This document shows, in pieces, positions 34,107-45,675 of a stretch of DNA of 64,000 bases (position 1 is its first letter; each line of letters opens with the position of its first letter). A model generated the notes under the pieces. The model was not told the origin of the DNA and did no database searches. It saw only the letters and a program-made list of their open reading frames with translations. The translations under genes were made by a program, and so were the position numbers. This stretch comes from Plasmopara viticola (Eukaryota; Oomycota; Peronosporomycetes; Peronosporales; Peronosporaceae), in NCBI GenBank assembly GCA_001695595.3, contig MBPM02000026.1, forward strand, positions 248,001-312,000, read 5' to 3'.

Positions 34107-35516
34107 ATGATGTGGCATCGTTTCGGACTTCTGTGCTTTGGCTTCGGAGCTCCTTTATGCTCAGCTTCCAGTGCGGCGCATCTCACCATGATGGTGTCAA
34201 AAGGTTCAAGTGCTACATCCGCCCCCTCGGATTCCTCGACGACTCCAGGAACAGTGACATCTGCTGACACCGACGAGCCCTTGGCGTCTAACGTCACGTT
34301 TAACGGCTCGTCAACTAAACAAGACTCTGGAAGTAGTAGTGGCACCTGGCACATGACAGCCATTACCTCGATACAGGCACGCGTGCAAGGCGACAAACCC
34401 GTTTGGAACAAAGAGTCCAAGAGATGGTTGTCTAAGTACGGAGACACCACCGAGGCTGCCTACATAAACAACCTCGATACGGTAAACACTGCGTCAGTGG
34501 AGGGAGCATTGATGTTTGTGCAGGCAGAAGGAATAAACGTGAATGAGCAGTCGGTTAAATGCCAGCGCAAAAACAACATGCAGTACGTCGTCTTTTACGA
34601 AATCACGATCGTGCAGCCGGCGTATGGTATCAAATACTACGAGAAGCACACTCCCCCTGAATATGGCACTTTTGTAGCAATGGATACCGCCAAGTGCACA
34701 GATGAAGGCAGCGATTTGCCGAAAGATTGCAAGGTATACTACGGTCTGGACGGGGAGCTCGAGATAGGTCCAATGGTGGGTAGCAACCTCCAGGTATCAG
34801 ACAAGCGTGCTCCGTACCCAGACAATTACTGGTTTTCGTACCCCGGCTCGTGTGCGCAAAAGCTTCGTGACGAAAAGACAGACGAATGTCGTGCTGAGTA
34901 TCCAAGTGGACTCTGTGCCATGGACGCCCAACCAGACGGTGACAACTGCACGTTCAGTTACAAGATTCTCGGGTACCTAAACATTGATGACCTGGTCGGT
35001 ATTACTGCTATGGGTTATGGTAATTATACTGAGTTTTGCGAGGATGGCGGTATCGAGTTTAAAGCCGTAAATACTGGCAGCGGTTTCGAGGTAGAAGAAT
35101 CAATCGATTTTTGGACGAATCCTGGGGACGAAGATGCAAACGCGAATCGTACGTCCTTGATGGTCACAACGTACAATAAGTTAGTCAGCAACGGCTCAAA
35201 TGCAAATATGGAGGCGCTTCCAACGGTTGAAAAACTCACGTCGGCAAACCCTAAATGCTACGAAAACAGCGAAGCATGTGCTACCGCTCAGTATGGCTGC
35301 AACCGCACTCTCTACTCTCAAATTTGCGCTGTGTGCTCGTCTGCCGCCGATGGCTGCGAGGCTGCCCCTTCCTCCTTTTCGTTCCCACAATTAACACTGC
35401 CAAAGGGTGCCACATCGGACCCGGCGAACACGGAATCGTCGAGTCAATCGGTCATGTCTTCAATGTCGTCGGTGCTCGTAGGTCTTGTGGCTCTTGTCGC
35501 CAGTAGCCTACTATAA
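34107..35516 (+). CDS. Secreted, probably GPI-anchored cysteine-bearing protein (paralogue B)
   Basis: An intronless ORF of 469 aa. The start has two ATGs in a row (34107 and 34110); the second aligns with the start of paralogue A. The signal peptide is MMWHRFGLLCFGFGAPLCSA, cut around residues 20-24. A Ser/Thr-rich stretch runs to about 80. The core (about 82-415) is co-linear with A, with VQARVQGD, NNLDTVNTASVEGALMFVQ, VYYGLDGELEIGPMVGSNL, YPDNYWFSYPGSC, FCEDGGIEFKAVNTGSGF and QICAVCSS. The linker after the core is short (about 40 residues, Ser-rich), and the tail SSVLVGLVALVASSLL is a GPI-type hydrophobic signal. Compared with A, it lacks the long charged Ser/Asp/Asn spacer. The same family and surface location are inferred; activity is unknown. 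The two genes are in the same orientation about 18.4 kb apart, separated by transposon-rich DNA. Confidence 0.9.
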   Translation: MMWHRFGLLCFGFGAPLCSASSAAHLTMMVSKGSSATSAPSDSSTTPGTVTSADTDEPLASNVTFNGSSTKQDSGSSSGTWHMTAITSIQARVQGDKPVWNKESKRWLSKYGDTTEAAYINNLDTVNTASVEGALMFVQAEGINVNEQSVKCQRKNNMQYVVFYEITIVQPAYGIKYYEKHTPPEYGTFVAMDTAKCTDEGSDLPKDCKVYYGLDGELEIGPMVGSNLQVSDKRAPYPDNYWFSYPGSCAQKLRDEKTDECRAEYPSGLCAMDAQPDGDNCTFSYKILGYLNIDDLVGITAMGYGNYTEFCEDGGIEFKAVNTGSGFEVEESIDFWTNPGDEDANANRTSLMVTTYNKLVSNGSNANMEALPTVEKLTSANPKCYENSEACATAQYGCNRTLYSQICAVCSSAADGCEAAPSSFSFPQLTLPKGATSDPANTESSSQSVMSSMSSVLVGLVALVASSLL

Positions 35517-36000
35517 GTCTACCGCCTTCCTTCTTATACGGGCTCAACTAATCAATGGCTTGCTCTTACACTTAGTATGAGTCTTGATTATACAGATCAA
35601 GTAGATTTATCGTTTTCTCCGTGGTGAAATTCAAAAAAAAATATGATTGCTGGAGCACGCGTGGAAAAAGAACAATTTACATCTAGATCCTTACAAAGAA
35701 TCTCTGTATGTGCTCCAATTGGCTAGTTGGAAAGCATTATCTCTTCAAAAATACGAAACTTTTTACTTCGGCCTAATCACTGCGTTACCAAGATCTGGCA
35801 TACAAATTTTTCGATCTACCGTCTATTCAATACTCCTTCGCGAACAAATTACAGCACTACTACATGACTTTCCAGCTTTAATGACGTGATTTCATACCCA
35901 GGCTTTTTTAAAAATCTTAACAAGCTTCTTCTTCGTGTCGTACTGCTAACTATTTACAAAAGACAAGCTTCTTATACTGCAAGCATGAACAACAAGAGTC
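35517..36000. other. 3' flank of gene B
   Basis: No gene recognised. An 80-codon frame (35647-35889) reads MLEHAWKKNNLHLDPYKESL and onward, and matches nothing known to me. Confidence 0.35.
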
Positions 36001-36864
36001 TGGTAAACTCTAAACCGGCTCATCACGACTCTTTGGAGTGGCGTCAGCCCGTTCCCACGATCTTTCTAATACGGCACCTTCACCTTGTTGCCCGCCAGTC
36101 GCAGACTATTATTGTGTAAAAAGTTAATCATTATGCAAATTTTATGCTCTAAATTTGACGCCAGCTGTATGATAACACAAAAGAGGATCAAATCAAGAGT
36201 TCAAGGCAAAAAAAGTTGTGGTCGCGTAGTGAGAAGCAAGTCGTCTTGTGATTATTGGTACGAACCACATACTGTGAAGTAGTCTTTTCAGCACAACTTT
36301 GACGTTCAGTGTTTGGTAAGTGTGGTTGTAGCTAGTGTGGTACAAACATTTGAAGCTCCTACAGTTGGTTTGTAGGATATCGCTTTTCGCTCTTGGTCAA
36401 AAAACTGCCCCACAGCTAAAACCACTGGAAACAACTTCCAGCATAGTCATCTACTCGGCTTTGCTTGATCTCTATCCATTACTACTGAGCTATCGCGTTC
36501 AGCTTTGCTGTATGGGAAAACATAGCCTTGTGAGCCCGCAAACCCTTTTATTAATCCGCTGAGTTCCTAACGAGCCGTTATAACGAGCTTGACAAGCTTC
36601 GAGAGGACTTCTGATTAACATCGGTGAACGAGCTGAAACTTGTTAAGCTTATCCGAAACGAAATCCCAGAATGTAAGTCTTAAGGTGCCAGAAATTAAGT
36701 CCATGACAGTTCTGAGATCGTCGTGAGCAAGCTTAAAAGCTTTTGGAAGGTCAAGTACTTATTTGTACAGAAAAAACCTAGTCTGTAAATCAAATCTAAT
36801 CAATTTCGTTCTATTTTTTGAAGCTCTATTTAGTTAAACAAAGAGCGCTGAGAAATCTGACAAG

Positions 36865-37990
36865 TATGGCACAACGAAGAGCTCGTAAGGCTGAATGCCC
36901 ATCTCCACCCCAAGTCCTCGTCAACCGAGCAGAGTAAACGCTCTCGACGATGAAAATTTACGGCCAACGTCGCGCTTGATTTCACGAGACCGACTCCGCA
37001 AAATGTTAATGGTCAAGTGCATACAACTGCTCAGGCAAATTCAATGCCTCCTCCAGCAACAAGACAAGACACACTGTCCATGCATCAGCTACACATAAAT
37101 TGTACTCAGCAACAGCAGTAATAGCAAGCCCAGATAAAAGCTTAGATACAAGCCCGAACGCATCAGGCCAATGAGCGCTCTGGGGATACCGTCGCATCGA
37201 GAGCCGAGCAGAAGAAGGATCTGCCTGTTTGTGAAAGAACGCCTGGCGGAAATACATTCGTGGAACTTTGCTACGGCACTATGTTGCCTACCTACCTTAT
37301 AATTTATCTCACTGTAAAGGCTTTTGGTAGCCGTAGCTGCTTTAAATGCTATCGTTAGCGTCTTTGGCAGCCATAGCTGCTATGCATTTTTGCGAAGGGA
37401 CAGTTCTACGCTGAATAGTATAGCTTGATGACAACAGAGTCATCAAATTTATCTCAAGAAATTTAAATCTGGCTTGATTGGTACCGTGCCTTTATAGCCG
37501 ATTGCGAGTGCATGACTGTGCTCAAGACATGGACATTTCCTAAACTCGACTGCGCACACGCTTCAGGCCTATAGGTAATGAGTATGATATTTTAAAGCGG
37601 ATGTTTTACTTGAAACAAAGGAAAACTGTATACGATCACGTCTCTAAATTTTCGGACTTGTATCCCAAACTATATTGAAAATCAGTGAATTGATGAAACG
37701 GAGTACCAAAAAAATCGTTGAGATGATCTTGGAGGAAATTTTGAGTACTTTCCAGGATGCCGTCGAAATTGCTTTCAAAATCGAGATGGCTTATGACTCG
37801 AGAAAATTAAATCGTGTATCGGCCAAGTCGTTTAATGCGGTTTCCACGGAATCAAACTACCGTGCATATATGCCACGACCTCAGAATTTAAATGAGTACA
37901 AATTCGAAGATATATTACACAACGAATTAGTAAAATTGGTCACATGCAACAATCGCGGCGTTGTCGGCCACATCTTACCCCAAGTCTAAA
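36865..37990 (+). pseudogene. gypsy gag remnant
   Basis: The N-terminal frame MAQRRARKAECPSPPQV at 36865 is followed by a Gln-rich stretch in another frame. The main gag part (about 37600-37989) reads YDHVSKFSDLYPKLY, then KKIVEMILEEILSTFQDAVEIA and MPRPQNLNEYKF. The nucleocapsid knuckle is damaged: CNNRGVVGHILPQV has lost the second and third cysteines of CX2CX4HX4C. Gag would assemble the virus-like particle; this copy cannot. Confidence 0.7.
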
Positions 37991-39499
37991 AGTAACGTTA
38001 TACTAGAAATGCACTATATTCTATCCTTGAAGCAAAAGCTGAAGCTTTTAAAGGCGTTGACTTGTCACCGTCTTCATCGACAATGGATGTAGTTTTCTTG
38101 GTGTTTCCAAGACTAGGTGAAGTGATTTTCGCTCAAAGTGACTAAGGGTGATATGATGCAGTTTGACCTTGATGACGACCAGGTTGCCATCCGTCCTCGA
38201 CGAATCGTGCACATAAATACTCAAATTTCTGATCTCCCTCTAACATCGAGAATGCTCCAGGTCAAGACTGTCAATGAGAATAAAGATGTCATCATAGACC
38301 CAATTTGAATTTGCGAGCTAACCCAGATATCGATTGGAGCACAGGGAGCGTGACATCTTGCAGCAACAGGAAGAACGGCCCGGCAGTTCAACAATACCTG
38401 TCAAATCAATGTCCGGCGATATAAATTGGTGAACAGCGCAATGATCGCATGAAGCAAAGCCGCTTCCTTATCAATATTGGCAGCAAGGCCACCATGGATG
38501 ACGAAGCAAATTCCTTCTCACCAGTACCTGAAAATGTACATTGAAGATGTCTTCGGTGTCAATTCATATCCATGTAAGAAGGCTAAGCGCTTTAAAGACC
38601 AAGGATAGAAATTGTTAAAGGATAATTTGGCGTATGAATTGTTACGCAATTATGCGGACATAAACTTTAGCAAAGCGCTCCCTAGCGAGCCACCTTTTGT
38701 AGGAAAAAGATTTGAGTAATTTTTTTTGCTCAAGCCTGATACGATGACAATCTTCGTCAAACAATGGCACCAGAATCTTCAATAGCGCAGAAAAAGTCAA
38801 GAATGAATTATAGAGATGCTTTTAGCAGAATTGTACGACCAAGTACGTCTGAATTTTTGGCGTTAACATTTTGTGGCAATAGTCTGTTGATTGGCGCATT
38901 GTGCACGATTGTCATCAGCGACATACTTGCCTGTGAAACCAATACCGCATAAAAATACACTTTTGCCGCCATGTCTGGTACTCATTGATTTTTGTGCATG
39001 GACCTACTTGGGGTCCATACTGCGTAAGATGGATATCCCATTTCCGCGTTTTTTTTTTACCCCAGATGGTACTTCTGAGTCACACATGACTTAGCAAAAG
39101 CCTGAGTACGTCTAATCGGTTTTGCAGAGAGTCTTTGAATTTTTAAGAGATATGATGAGAATATCTTACAAAAAAGCAAGTGAAGCGTGTCTTAAGCACT
39201 ACATCTTATGTAACCATGTCTTACAAGGCTTTTGCAAAACTTGCAGCACCAATCCACGACAGTATTGAAGAAAAAAGAGTCCACAAGAAGTAATCGAAGT
39301 CTTGGACGACCACCTACGCTGCTTCACTTACTTCAAGCGTCGATTGACGCATCCAGCTGTTCTTACTTTTTCAGACCAATCGGAAGCACTTGATATAAAA
39401 TAGACACCACAATTGTGTGCGATAGGGAGATTCTAGTCTCAAAAGGAGGGAGAGCCTAAGCATTCACTTGCTTGTACTGATCAGATGATGAAGGCAGTC

Positions 39500-39780
39500 G
39501 AGTAAAACTCTGTTTGTGAGCAAGAATTACTTGCAATCATGCATGCACTAAACGTATGGCGAGTGTATCTTCTCGATCGGCCATTTATGGTCGAAATGGA
39601 TTATAAATTATCCTGACACATAAGACTACAATCCGCATTGTTGGTCGATGGCTCAATGAGCTTGCTAATACAGCCTTTGTTCAAGTGGAGTCTCCGTAAA
39701 AGTATCACCATGGCTGATGCTTTGTCACGCACTTTGAAATCTAAGATTGAATCTGCCCGGGTTAGCATGCAGGACAGAAA
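39500..39780 (+). pseudogene. gypsy RNase H remnant
   Basis: The frame reads ELLAIMHALNVWRVYLLDRPFMVEMDYK and, after a stop and frame change, ITMADALSRTLKSK. These are the typical landmarks 'ELLAivhAlk.WR.YLlg..F.v.tDHksL' and '...adaLSR' of gypsy RNase H. The middle of the domain is scrambled. Confidence 0.78.
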
Positions 39781-40019
39781 GCTGTTGAGAATCGTGAGGT
39801 CTTGGCGACGATCAAGACGAACACGGTTACATTAGTTCAATCCTCTTTGACAATGTATAAGTGGAGAAGTTCCCTCCCGTGGCTCACCGAGAAGCTGAAA
39901 AAAGGAGAAAATAAGCAAGGTGGTTATTGCAGGAATGTAATTTGTATTACATTAAATGTAATGATAAGACTCCACGACTGTATATTTCCAACGAAAAAGT
40001 CTGGGAAATCGCTCATTAG

Positions 40020-40920
40020 TTAAAATTATGATTCGGTTTCGGCAGGTCTCCCAGCGTTTATCCGGTCGTGAGCAAAAAGTATAACTGGCCGAAATTGACG
40101 AAATACGTCCTACGCTGTTTCTACATTTGCAAAGTGTGTCAGCGAACTCAAGGCTAGGCAAACTAAAGGAACAGGACTACTTCATTTTTGAAGATTTAAT
40201 AGGCAAATGGGTCGGCATTTCAATGGACTTCATCGTGCATTTACCGGAAATTTAAAGTGGTTGCAATGCCTGTTGTAGTGGTAATTGTTCATCGCTTAGA
40301 TAAAAGATGTAGTTATCGCTGCGAAGACAACGACTATACTGTGGTGTCTTTCAAATGTCGTTATGAAGAGAATCATGAAGGACCATGGTTCGTTAAAAGT
40401 CATAGTCTTTAATCAGGACTTAAAGAGAAATATACGCCATGGCAAGCAATCGTGTCTGCTGTAAGAACGCAACACAAGTTGACATTTGCTATTAGACCAA
40501 AAAAGAATGCATAAACGGAAAGTATGAATCGTTTCATGAAATCTCCGAGGTGTCTGCGACCCAGCACAGAACAATCACGCTTACTTATTTTGCATTTGGC
40601 TGAGACAGTCACTATCGACGCGTACACTTTACGATTAAAATATATTGTTATAAGCAGACCCAAAATATGTTTTTGTGCCGGATAATGTGGCAATTTTTGT
40701 AGCTGAAGAAATAATCTCAAGATGTTCTACTTCGTCAAAATAGTCTGCTCAAGGTCGCACAAGACCAATTGAACGAAGCACAAAAACGCATGAAGCACTA
40801 TTGCGACAAAAAATCAGAATTACTGGGTTGGCGATATGGCGTTTTTGGATGGCAAGAATTGGGTATCCGTCACAAAGAATTTCCTCAGTCAAAGAATCTT
40901 CCATGAAGAAGGTTAGGTGA
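40020..40920 (+). pseudogene. gypsy integrase remnant
   Basis: After a degraded zinc region (LHLQSVSANSRLGK in place of 'V..C..CQ..K', 40100-40160), the core begins KWVGISMDFIVHLPE (about 40205-40250), with the first catalytic Asp. The later catalytic acids are not preserved in one frame. The frame is broken several times to 40920. Confidence 0.65.
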
Positions 40921-41800
40921 GATTCTTATTAGTTGGAATTATCGAAGGGATCGAGGCTGTATCCAGCGTTCCACACATCACTATTAAATATCACAAGGGA
41001 TCCAAGCGTAGGCAAAAGGTGAATATGATCATACTGACCGATGGCTCCGAGGGACTACTTGTTGAGGCCATAATTGAATACCGTAAGTATTAGGAAAACC
41101 TGCAGATTTTCGTACTCATCAACCTCTAGCAGGTTTCCGGACTCATCGACCTCTTTTGGAAGTCCAATAACATGAGCTCCATCGTCTAAAATAAGCATTT
41201 TTCGAAGGAAGTATATGTGACGCTCCTGGCGTCACCAGTAGATTTGTCAGTAACGGCCATTACGCCATGTAATTCCATGATTTCAAATTTACATACATAA
41301 GCACTATCCATAGGAACAGACGGAACAAGTTCCATACAGCCCAGATATCCAAGATCTTATTGGTTGGAATAATATGGTAGAAAACCAGATGAAGTAAAGA
41401 AGAATGATAGCCTTAAGGGTAGCCGCTGGTTGAGCTGTAGCAAGGCTAAGATCCGTAAGAGCTCTTCATCTAAAACCACACTTGCTCAAAGCAACTAAAC
41501 CTCCTTCTCCTTCATCTACTTTGCCCCGCTCGCTGCCCAAGCCTTGTCCGACAACCGACCTCAAATTTTCTCCGTGACTGATTTTAAGTCAGCAGTATTG
41601 TAGGAAAGCAAGCTGATACTGCTAGCATGACAGTTTTCGCCATAGTATGCACTTACCGCTCGCAACGCGGGACGCACTAGGGCTAATCGCCCGAATATGC
41701 TAAGCTATAAATCAATACTATTTACTTTTCCGTCAACAGCTCAATCGACGACCTCATCGAATAGTCAAATGCGCTGGTAATTGCCGCTGTAAAGTCGGTA

Positions 41801-43430
41801 TTCATCGACGAAAAACACCTCTTTAACCAAAAAATTAGTATTGCATTATAATAGCATCGTGGAACGTCTACATATACTCCATCTGCTTCTGTGAAGCCAG
41901 GATGTTTTTAAACAAATGTATAATTCATTACAGTATGATGAGCTGGAGTTAATACGCAATATGATTGGCAATCACGTAAGAAAATTTCTATCTGACTTTT
42001 TTCAAGGTGATCACAAATCGTTGCAGCTTGCGTACGTGATAGCCCAAATTCAAAAAAACAATATAAAAATGAGTGCAAACTGACCTTTTCTCTTCCGTGT
42101 AGGAAGAAGCCTGTGCACATCAATGCGTTACTTTTGTTAAGATCCTTATCTGTAGAGTTTACGTGATACGTGCTTGTCAGCCTTATGACGCGAGTGAACC
42201 GCAGAAAGAAAACGCGTTCAGGGCAGTTTGCTTGAACGTTCAGACATACAAATCAGGTATAGCTTACGCAGGTATACTTATAAAACTTCTTTCGATTAAG
42301 TTGTTACAGGACGTGGGGTATGATAGACTCTCAACTTTACTTTCCAACAGCACAGCCCTGTTAAAAATCTGAGTTCACAAAATTTTGTGGAGGAAAAAAT
42401 ACTAAATATTCATCACAACAAACATCCTCTTGTTGTGCACCATTTTGAAGAGCAAAACGACTTCCATGAGCAAAGGACAACGAATTTGGCTGAAACGGCA
42501 TCCAATAAATTTGAAAAGGCGAGAGCTGCCCATATCTAAGCGCGCCATTGAGTTCAAAATTTAAATTAGAAAAAAGTAATAAGCTGCGATACAGATATCG
42601 TTTTCATATCGTGTTCGCTCTCGTAGGGTTGTCTGGTGTTTCATGATCAGAGCGGTTCACTACTTCGTATTCTCGTAAAGCCATTTAAATTTCTCCACGT
42701 CACTTCCACAGCTCGAGCCTGATTTCAAGCACGTGCATTGTAAACGCACTTAAAATTAGCCCGAGAGTCAGATTTACTTCACACGTAAGACCAGCACAGC
42801 TTTCTCATTCCATCTGGTAGCTCTCACCTATTACTCCAGCCCACTGGGCATATCTTGTACATGCGCAGAACATGTATCGAAGCTGCAAAATTTTTCCTTG
42901 TCGAGAACGAAGCCGCACGACGAAACATAATATTTTATCTTGAACGTGTATTGACGGCGGAGACTAAAGTGAAACCGACCTAAGCGTAAGGACTTGTAAA
43001 TTATGTCCAGCCAATGCCCTTAGCAGAGTAAAATGTTGCAATAGGTTGAGCACATCGAGCTCATAGTATAAACTTGGCTGACAATCTGCCATCGCACACA
43101 TTATCGCATTGGATAAGCGGTCGCCACATCCCTTGTTTCCATCCTTGTGTTTGCGTTTACGAATGTTCTCCTACGTTCTGTAAATGGATGGAGAGATGGG
43201 ATATCAGTTTTTATTATTTGTTGCTGTGTGTGATTATGACACATCAATCGATGATGGCGCGTAATCCACGGATCTCGATATGTACGTCCATACATATGTT
43301 TAGGCAGCATCCTTATCTTCCCGTGAAGCTTTGTACTACAGGTACGTGCACTTTTCATTCTGGATGTGATTGACAGCTCTTTCGTAAGCAGTCAAGATTA
43401 CACGAAAATTTATCAGCCATTCCTTCCTGA
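41801..43430. other. Gene-poor stretch before the bZIP gene
   Basis: Only short ORFs (42163-42372, 69 codons; 43074-43373, 99 codons) without recognisable motifs. Part may belong to the end of the gypsy LTR. Confidence 0.4.
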
Positions 43431-43513
43431 TCCTCACCGGCTTGCTGAGCGCAAGTTTATTCCCAATGTTTACGATCCTGAAATCTTTTGATGTGTACCG
43501 CCCACCTCAATGC

Positions 43514-43519
43514 CACGTG
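43514..43519 (+). promoter_or_regulatory. CACGTG palindrome before the bZIP start
   Basis: A perfect G-box core (GCCACGTGAT context) lies 14 bp upstream of the bZIP ATG. Canonical bZIP or bHLH factors bind CACGTG. A role here is speculative, and such a hexamer can occur by chance. Confidence 0.2.
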
Positions 43520-43532
43520 ATACTTCCTTCAA

Positions 43533-44693
43533 ATGGAATTTGCCATCTCAGTCACACGCAGCCATCAAGAATCGATGAGTCGTTGCCCCATTGTATCACA
43601 ACCGCTAGGCGCCACCCACGTAAGTCTGGTATGCCCGCGAGCGAGCGAAGAACTTGATCATTCCGACAAGATCTCAATACCATACCAGGCCGTGTCAAGA
43701 TCGCCGCAAGGGCCCAAAATACGCGATTCTTTGCGTCATGAATTACAAATCAACGATGAGACTTCAGGCTCGCTGATGAGTTTAGCCGACTTCGCTCTTT
43801 ATCGACCTGTCCAGTCTCACCCAACGTTGGAGACGTCTTTGGCGCAAAGCACGTCAGAAGGAAACGACCTGAGCTCAAGCTTGAACAAGTCGACCCACCG
43901 AAGACGCAATTGTGAAGACGCTCACAAGTTTCGACGCAGAGAACAGTGCCGGGCTAACCAGGCGCGATATCGTCACAAGCAAAAGAGTGCACAGCTGCAA
44001 TTAGAAATGTGCGCCGAGCAATTGCACAAAGAACTGGAAACTCTGAAACATCGGTACCGGGTTTTGACCTCTCGTGAGAGGATCAACGAAAGCCCGTGGA
44101 GTATCGTAGCCGATGTCTTTCAACTGCTCGATACCGGTTTTCGTTTTACATGGCGCCTGACCAGTATAAAGAAGATGGCGATCCATGCCGAGACGCGACA
44201 ACTCTCAACCATTTTAGAACGGTCGTTCTCTCACGATGCGGAGATGGGAGAGCTACAAGGTGTCGACGCCATTATGGAACAGCTCTTACTGTTTTTGCAG
44301 TACTTTGGAGTCTCAAACCTACAGTTGCAAAAGATTGAGCGCGTGGCTCCTAATGTTATGGCTGCCCGAGCAAATATCAGTTTGACATTGACAAAGTTCA
44401 CACTACGCCATGCTTTTCCTCATTTGGAAGAGTCGGTGGGAGCAAGCAACGAAGTTAATTGCTGCCTGTTGTACCAGCGTTTATTGGAGCAGCATCTAGA
44501 GTGCCAATTTTTACTTACATTTTTTTTTGACGAAGAAAGTAATCGTGTCGCACGCCTGGCGGCTAGCATCGATTTGATGACGCCGTTGCTTCGGGTGTTA
44601 GGCAGTCTGAGGGACGTAAAAGTGGTACTCGAACGAGCTCGAGTTTCGGAAGATTGTGTGATCCGAGACAAAGGGGGGTTCATTATCTCGTAA
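43533..44693 (+). CDS. bZIP transcription factor with Cys in place of the invariant Asn
   Basis: 386 aa, intronless and intact. The N-terminal 125 residues are polar and low-complexity. The basic region is at about 124-151 (KFRRREQCRANQARYRHKQK). The zipper follows with leucines at 157, 164, 171 and 178. Spacing is canonical (C139-x7-R147-x9-L157), which shows that C139 occupies the position of the DNA-contacting Asn found in nearly all eukaryotic bZIPs. The Cys substitution is known from Phytophthora bZIP proteins. A C-terminal region (about 186-386) begins ESPWSIVADVFQLL and includes GVDAIMEQLLLFLQYFG, FTLRHAFPHLEES and IDLMTPLLRVLGSLRDVKVVLERARV, the layout I recall for full-length oomycete bZIPs. 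It is nuclear and binds DNA as a dimer; the target site is unknown. ATG 43533 is the first in frame; M at 43575 is an alternative start. Confidence 0.9.
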   Translation: MEFAISVTRSHQESMSRCPIVSQPLGATHVSLVCPRASEELDHSDKISIPYQAVSRSPQGPKIRDSLRHELQINDETSGSLMSLADFALYRPVQSHPTLETSLAQSTSEGNDLSSSLNKSTHRRRNCEDAHKFRRREQCRANQARYRHKQKSAQLQLEMCAEQLHKELETLKHRYRVLTSRERINESPWSIVADVFQLLDTGFRFTWRLTSIKKMAIHAETRQLSTILERSFSHDAEMGELQGVDAIMEQLLLFLQYFGVSNLQLQKIERVAPNVMAARANISLTLTKFTLRHAFPHLEESVGASNEVNCCLLYQRLLEQHLECQFLLTFFFDEESNRVARLAASIDLMTPLLRVLGSLRDVKVVLERARVSEDCVIRDKGGFIIS

Positions 44694-44738
44694 GAGTTCT
44701 GAAGAACACGTGAAACAAGGCTAACAAGCGCATTGGCG

Positions 44739-45026
44739 ATGTCAGTTTCAATGTCGACTCTGCGTATCGAGGACCAACACGGTGGACGACTAAACAAATG
44801 GAGGGACCGCACGGGGACCTGCAAAGCAAAAATGCCAGTATTTGTGGAGATGGGCCTAGAGCCAAGCTCAATAGTGAATCGTGCATTTTGGTTTCCAGAT
44901 ATCTCATCATTAGAGCGCGAACAACGCAAAGCCGAAGCGGTGCTCAGTCAAGCTGGTACGCAATGTCACTATTTTGGGTACGATTTGGAGACAGATAGAT
45001 TCCCATACTTGAAATACCGTAAGTGA
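44739..45026 (+). CDS. Unassigned ORF just after the bZIP gene
   Basis: About 95 codons from ATG 44739 in the same frame as the bZIP and 45 bp past its stop. It reads MSVSMSTLRIEDQHGG, with later LEPSSIVNRAFWFPDISSLE and the end YFGYDLETDRFPYLKYRK. It has a protein-like composition but no family I recognise, no zipper and no signal peptide. It could be a 3' exon, a fragment of another gene or chance. Confidence is low. Confidence 0.3.
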   Translation: MSVSMSTLRIEDQHGGRLNKWRDRTGTCKAKMPVFVEMGLEPSSIVNRAFWFPDISSLEREQRKAEAVLSQAGTQCHYFGYDLETDRFPYLKYRK

Positions 45027-45663
45027 TGGGCATCATTGTTTGTAGTGGGCAGTAATCTAGAAGAAATTTAAGCAGGTTTTGGTTTTGACATATGTATAGA
45101 TCCACTAATACAATTATTATTGGAAAATAGAAAGAAGTCACTCACTGAAAGATCGTACGTTTTTCTGCGCGCCTCCTCTGTGCAAGCTATCCTGCCAAAG
45201 TTACTTGTAGTCGTAGCACTTATAGTGATTGAGAAAGGAAACTTGGTGATTGTTGTTGCTACTGCCTGAAGTTAAAAACTCCAGAATCCAATTCGTGGAC
45301 TCAGGTTTGCGAGGCAATTAAGTTCTTACGATCGTGACAATAAATCGCACATGATGACCAATTTTACATTCAACAGCTCGCCCAATTCCCCGATGCTTTT
45401 GTAGTTGAAGCTCTTAATCTTTCAGCAACTTCGTCCAAGCTGAGCTCAGCACTCTTTGCAAATATAAGGATTACTTCTGATTTTGCGCACTTTTGGTTCC
45501 TCGTTCCTCTTCCGCCATTACTCTTGGTGTGTTTTTTTGTCCGGATTTACCGTATCGATTCCAATTAACACGAACAAGTGACTGACATCCCATGTGTTTT
45601 TCTTCGCATACATCGTGGCTATCTAGCATAATATAACGATTGATTTGACTTCTGAATTAATGA
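45027..45663. other. No gene recognised
   Basis: AT-rich sequence between the ORF after the bZIP and the SINE. Only short ORFs, and I see nothing in it. Confidence 0.45.
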
Positions 45664-45675
45664 AACTATACCCTA
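45664..45675. repeat. Target-site duplication, left, tRNA-derived SINE
   Basis: AACTATACCCTA recurs as AACTCTACCCTA at 45993-46004 (one mismatch in 12). Confidence 0.65.

Larger units (their letters stand above)
36000..41800 (+). mobile_element. Decayed Ty3/gypsy element, plus strand, near full length
   Basis: Order is gag, protease region, RT, RNase H, integrase, LTR-like end, which is Ty3/gypsy. The leader (about 36190-36500) matches the complementary leader of the minus-strand element at about 57.46-57.15 kb, for example the CTTGTGATTATTGGT block and the gag-proximal LKLLQLVCRISLFAL peptide. An LTR-like block lies at about 41440-41600 (GCCCAAGCCTTGTCCGACAA). Stops and frameshifts occur throughout, so it is non-autonomous. 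The 5' LTR edge could not be fixed. Confidence 0.72.

Noticed and set aside
34007..34450. 147-codon minus-strand ORF over the start of gene B
   Set aside because: Antisense shadow of the S/T-rich N-terminus of gene B.
44420..44929. 169-codon minus-strand ORF over the bZIP 3' end
   Set aside because: Antisense shadow. The sense frame carries the conserved bZIP C-terminal region.
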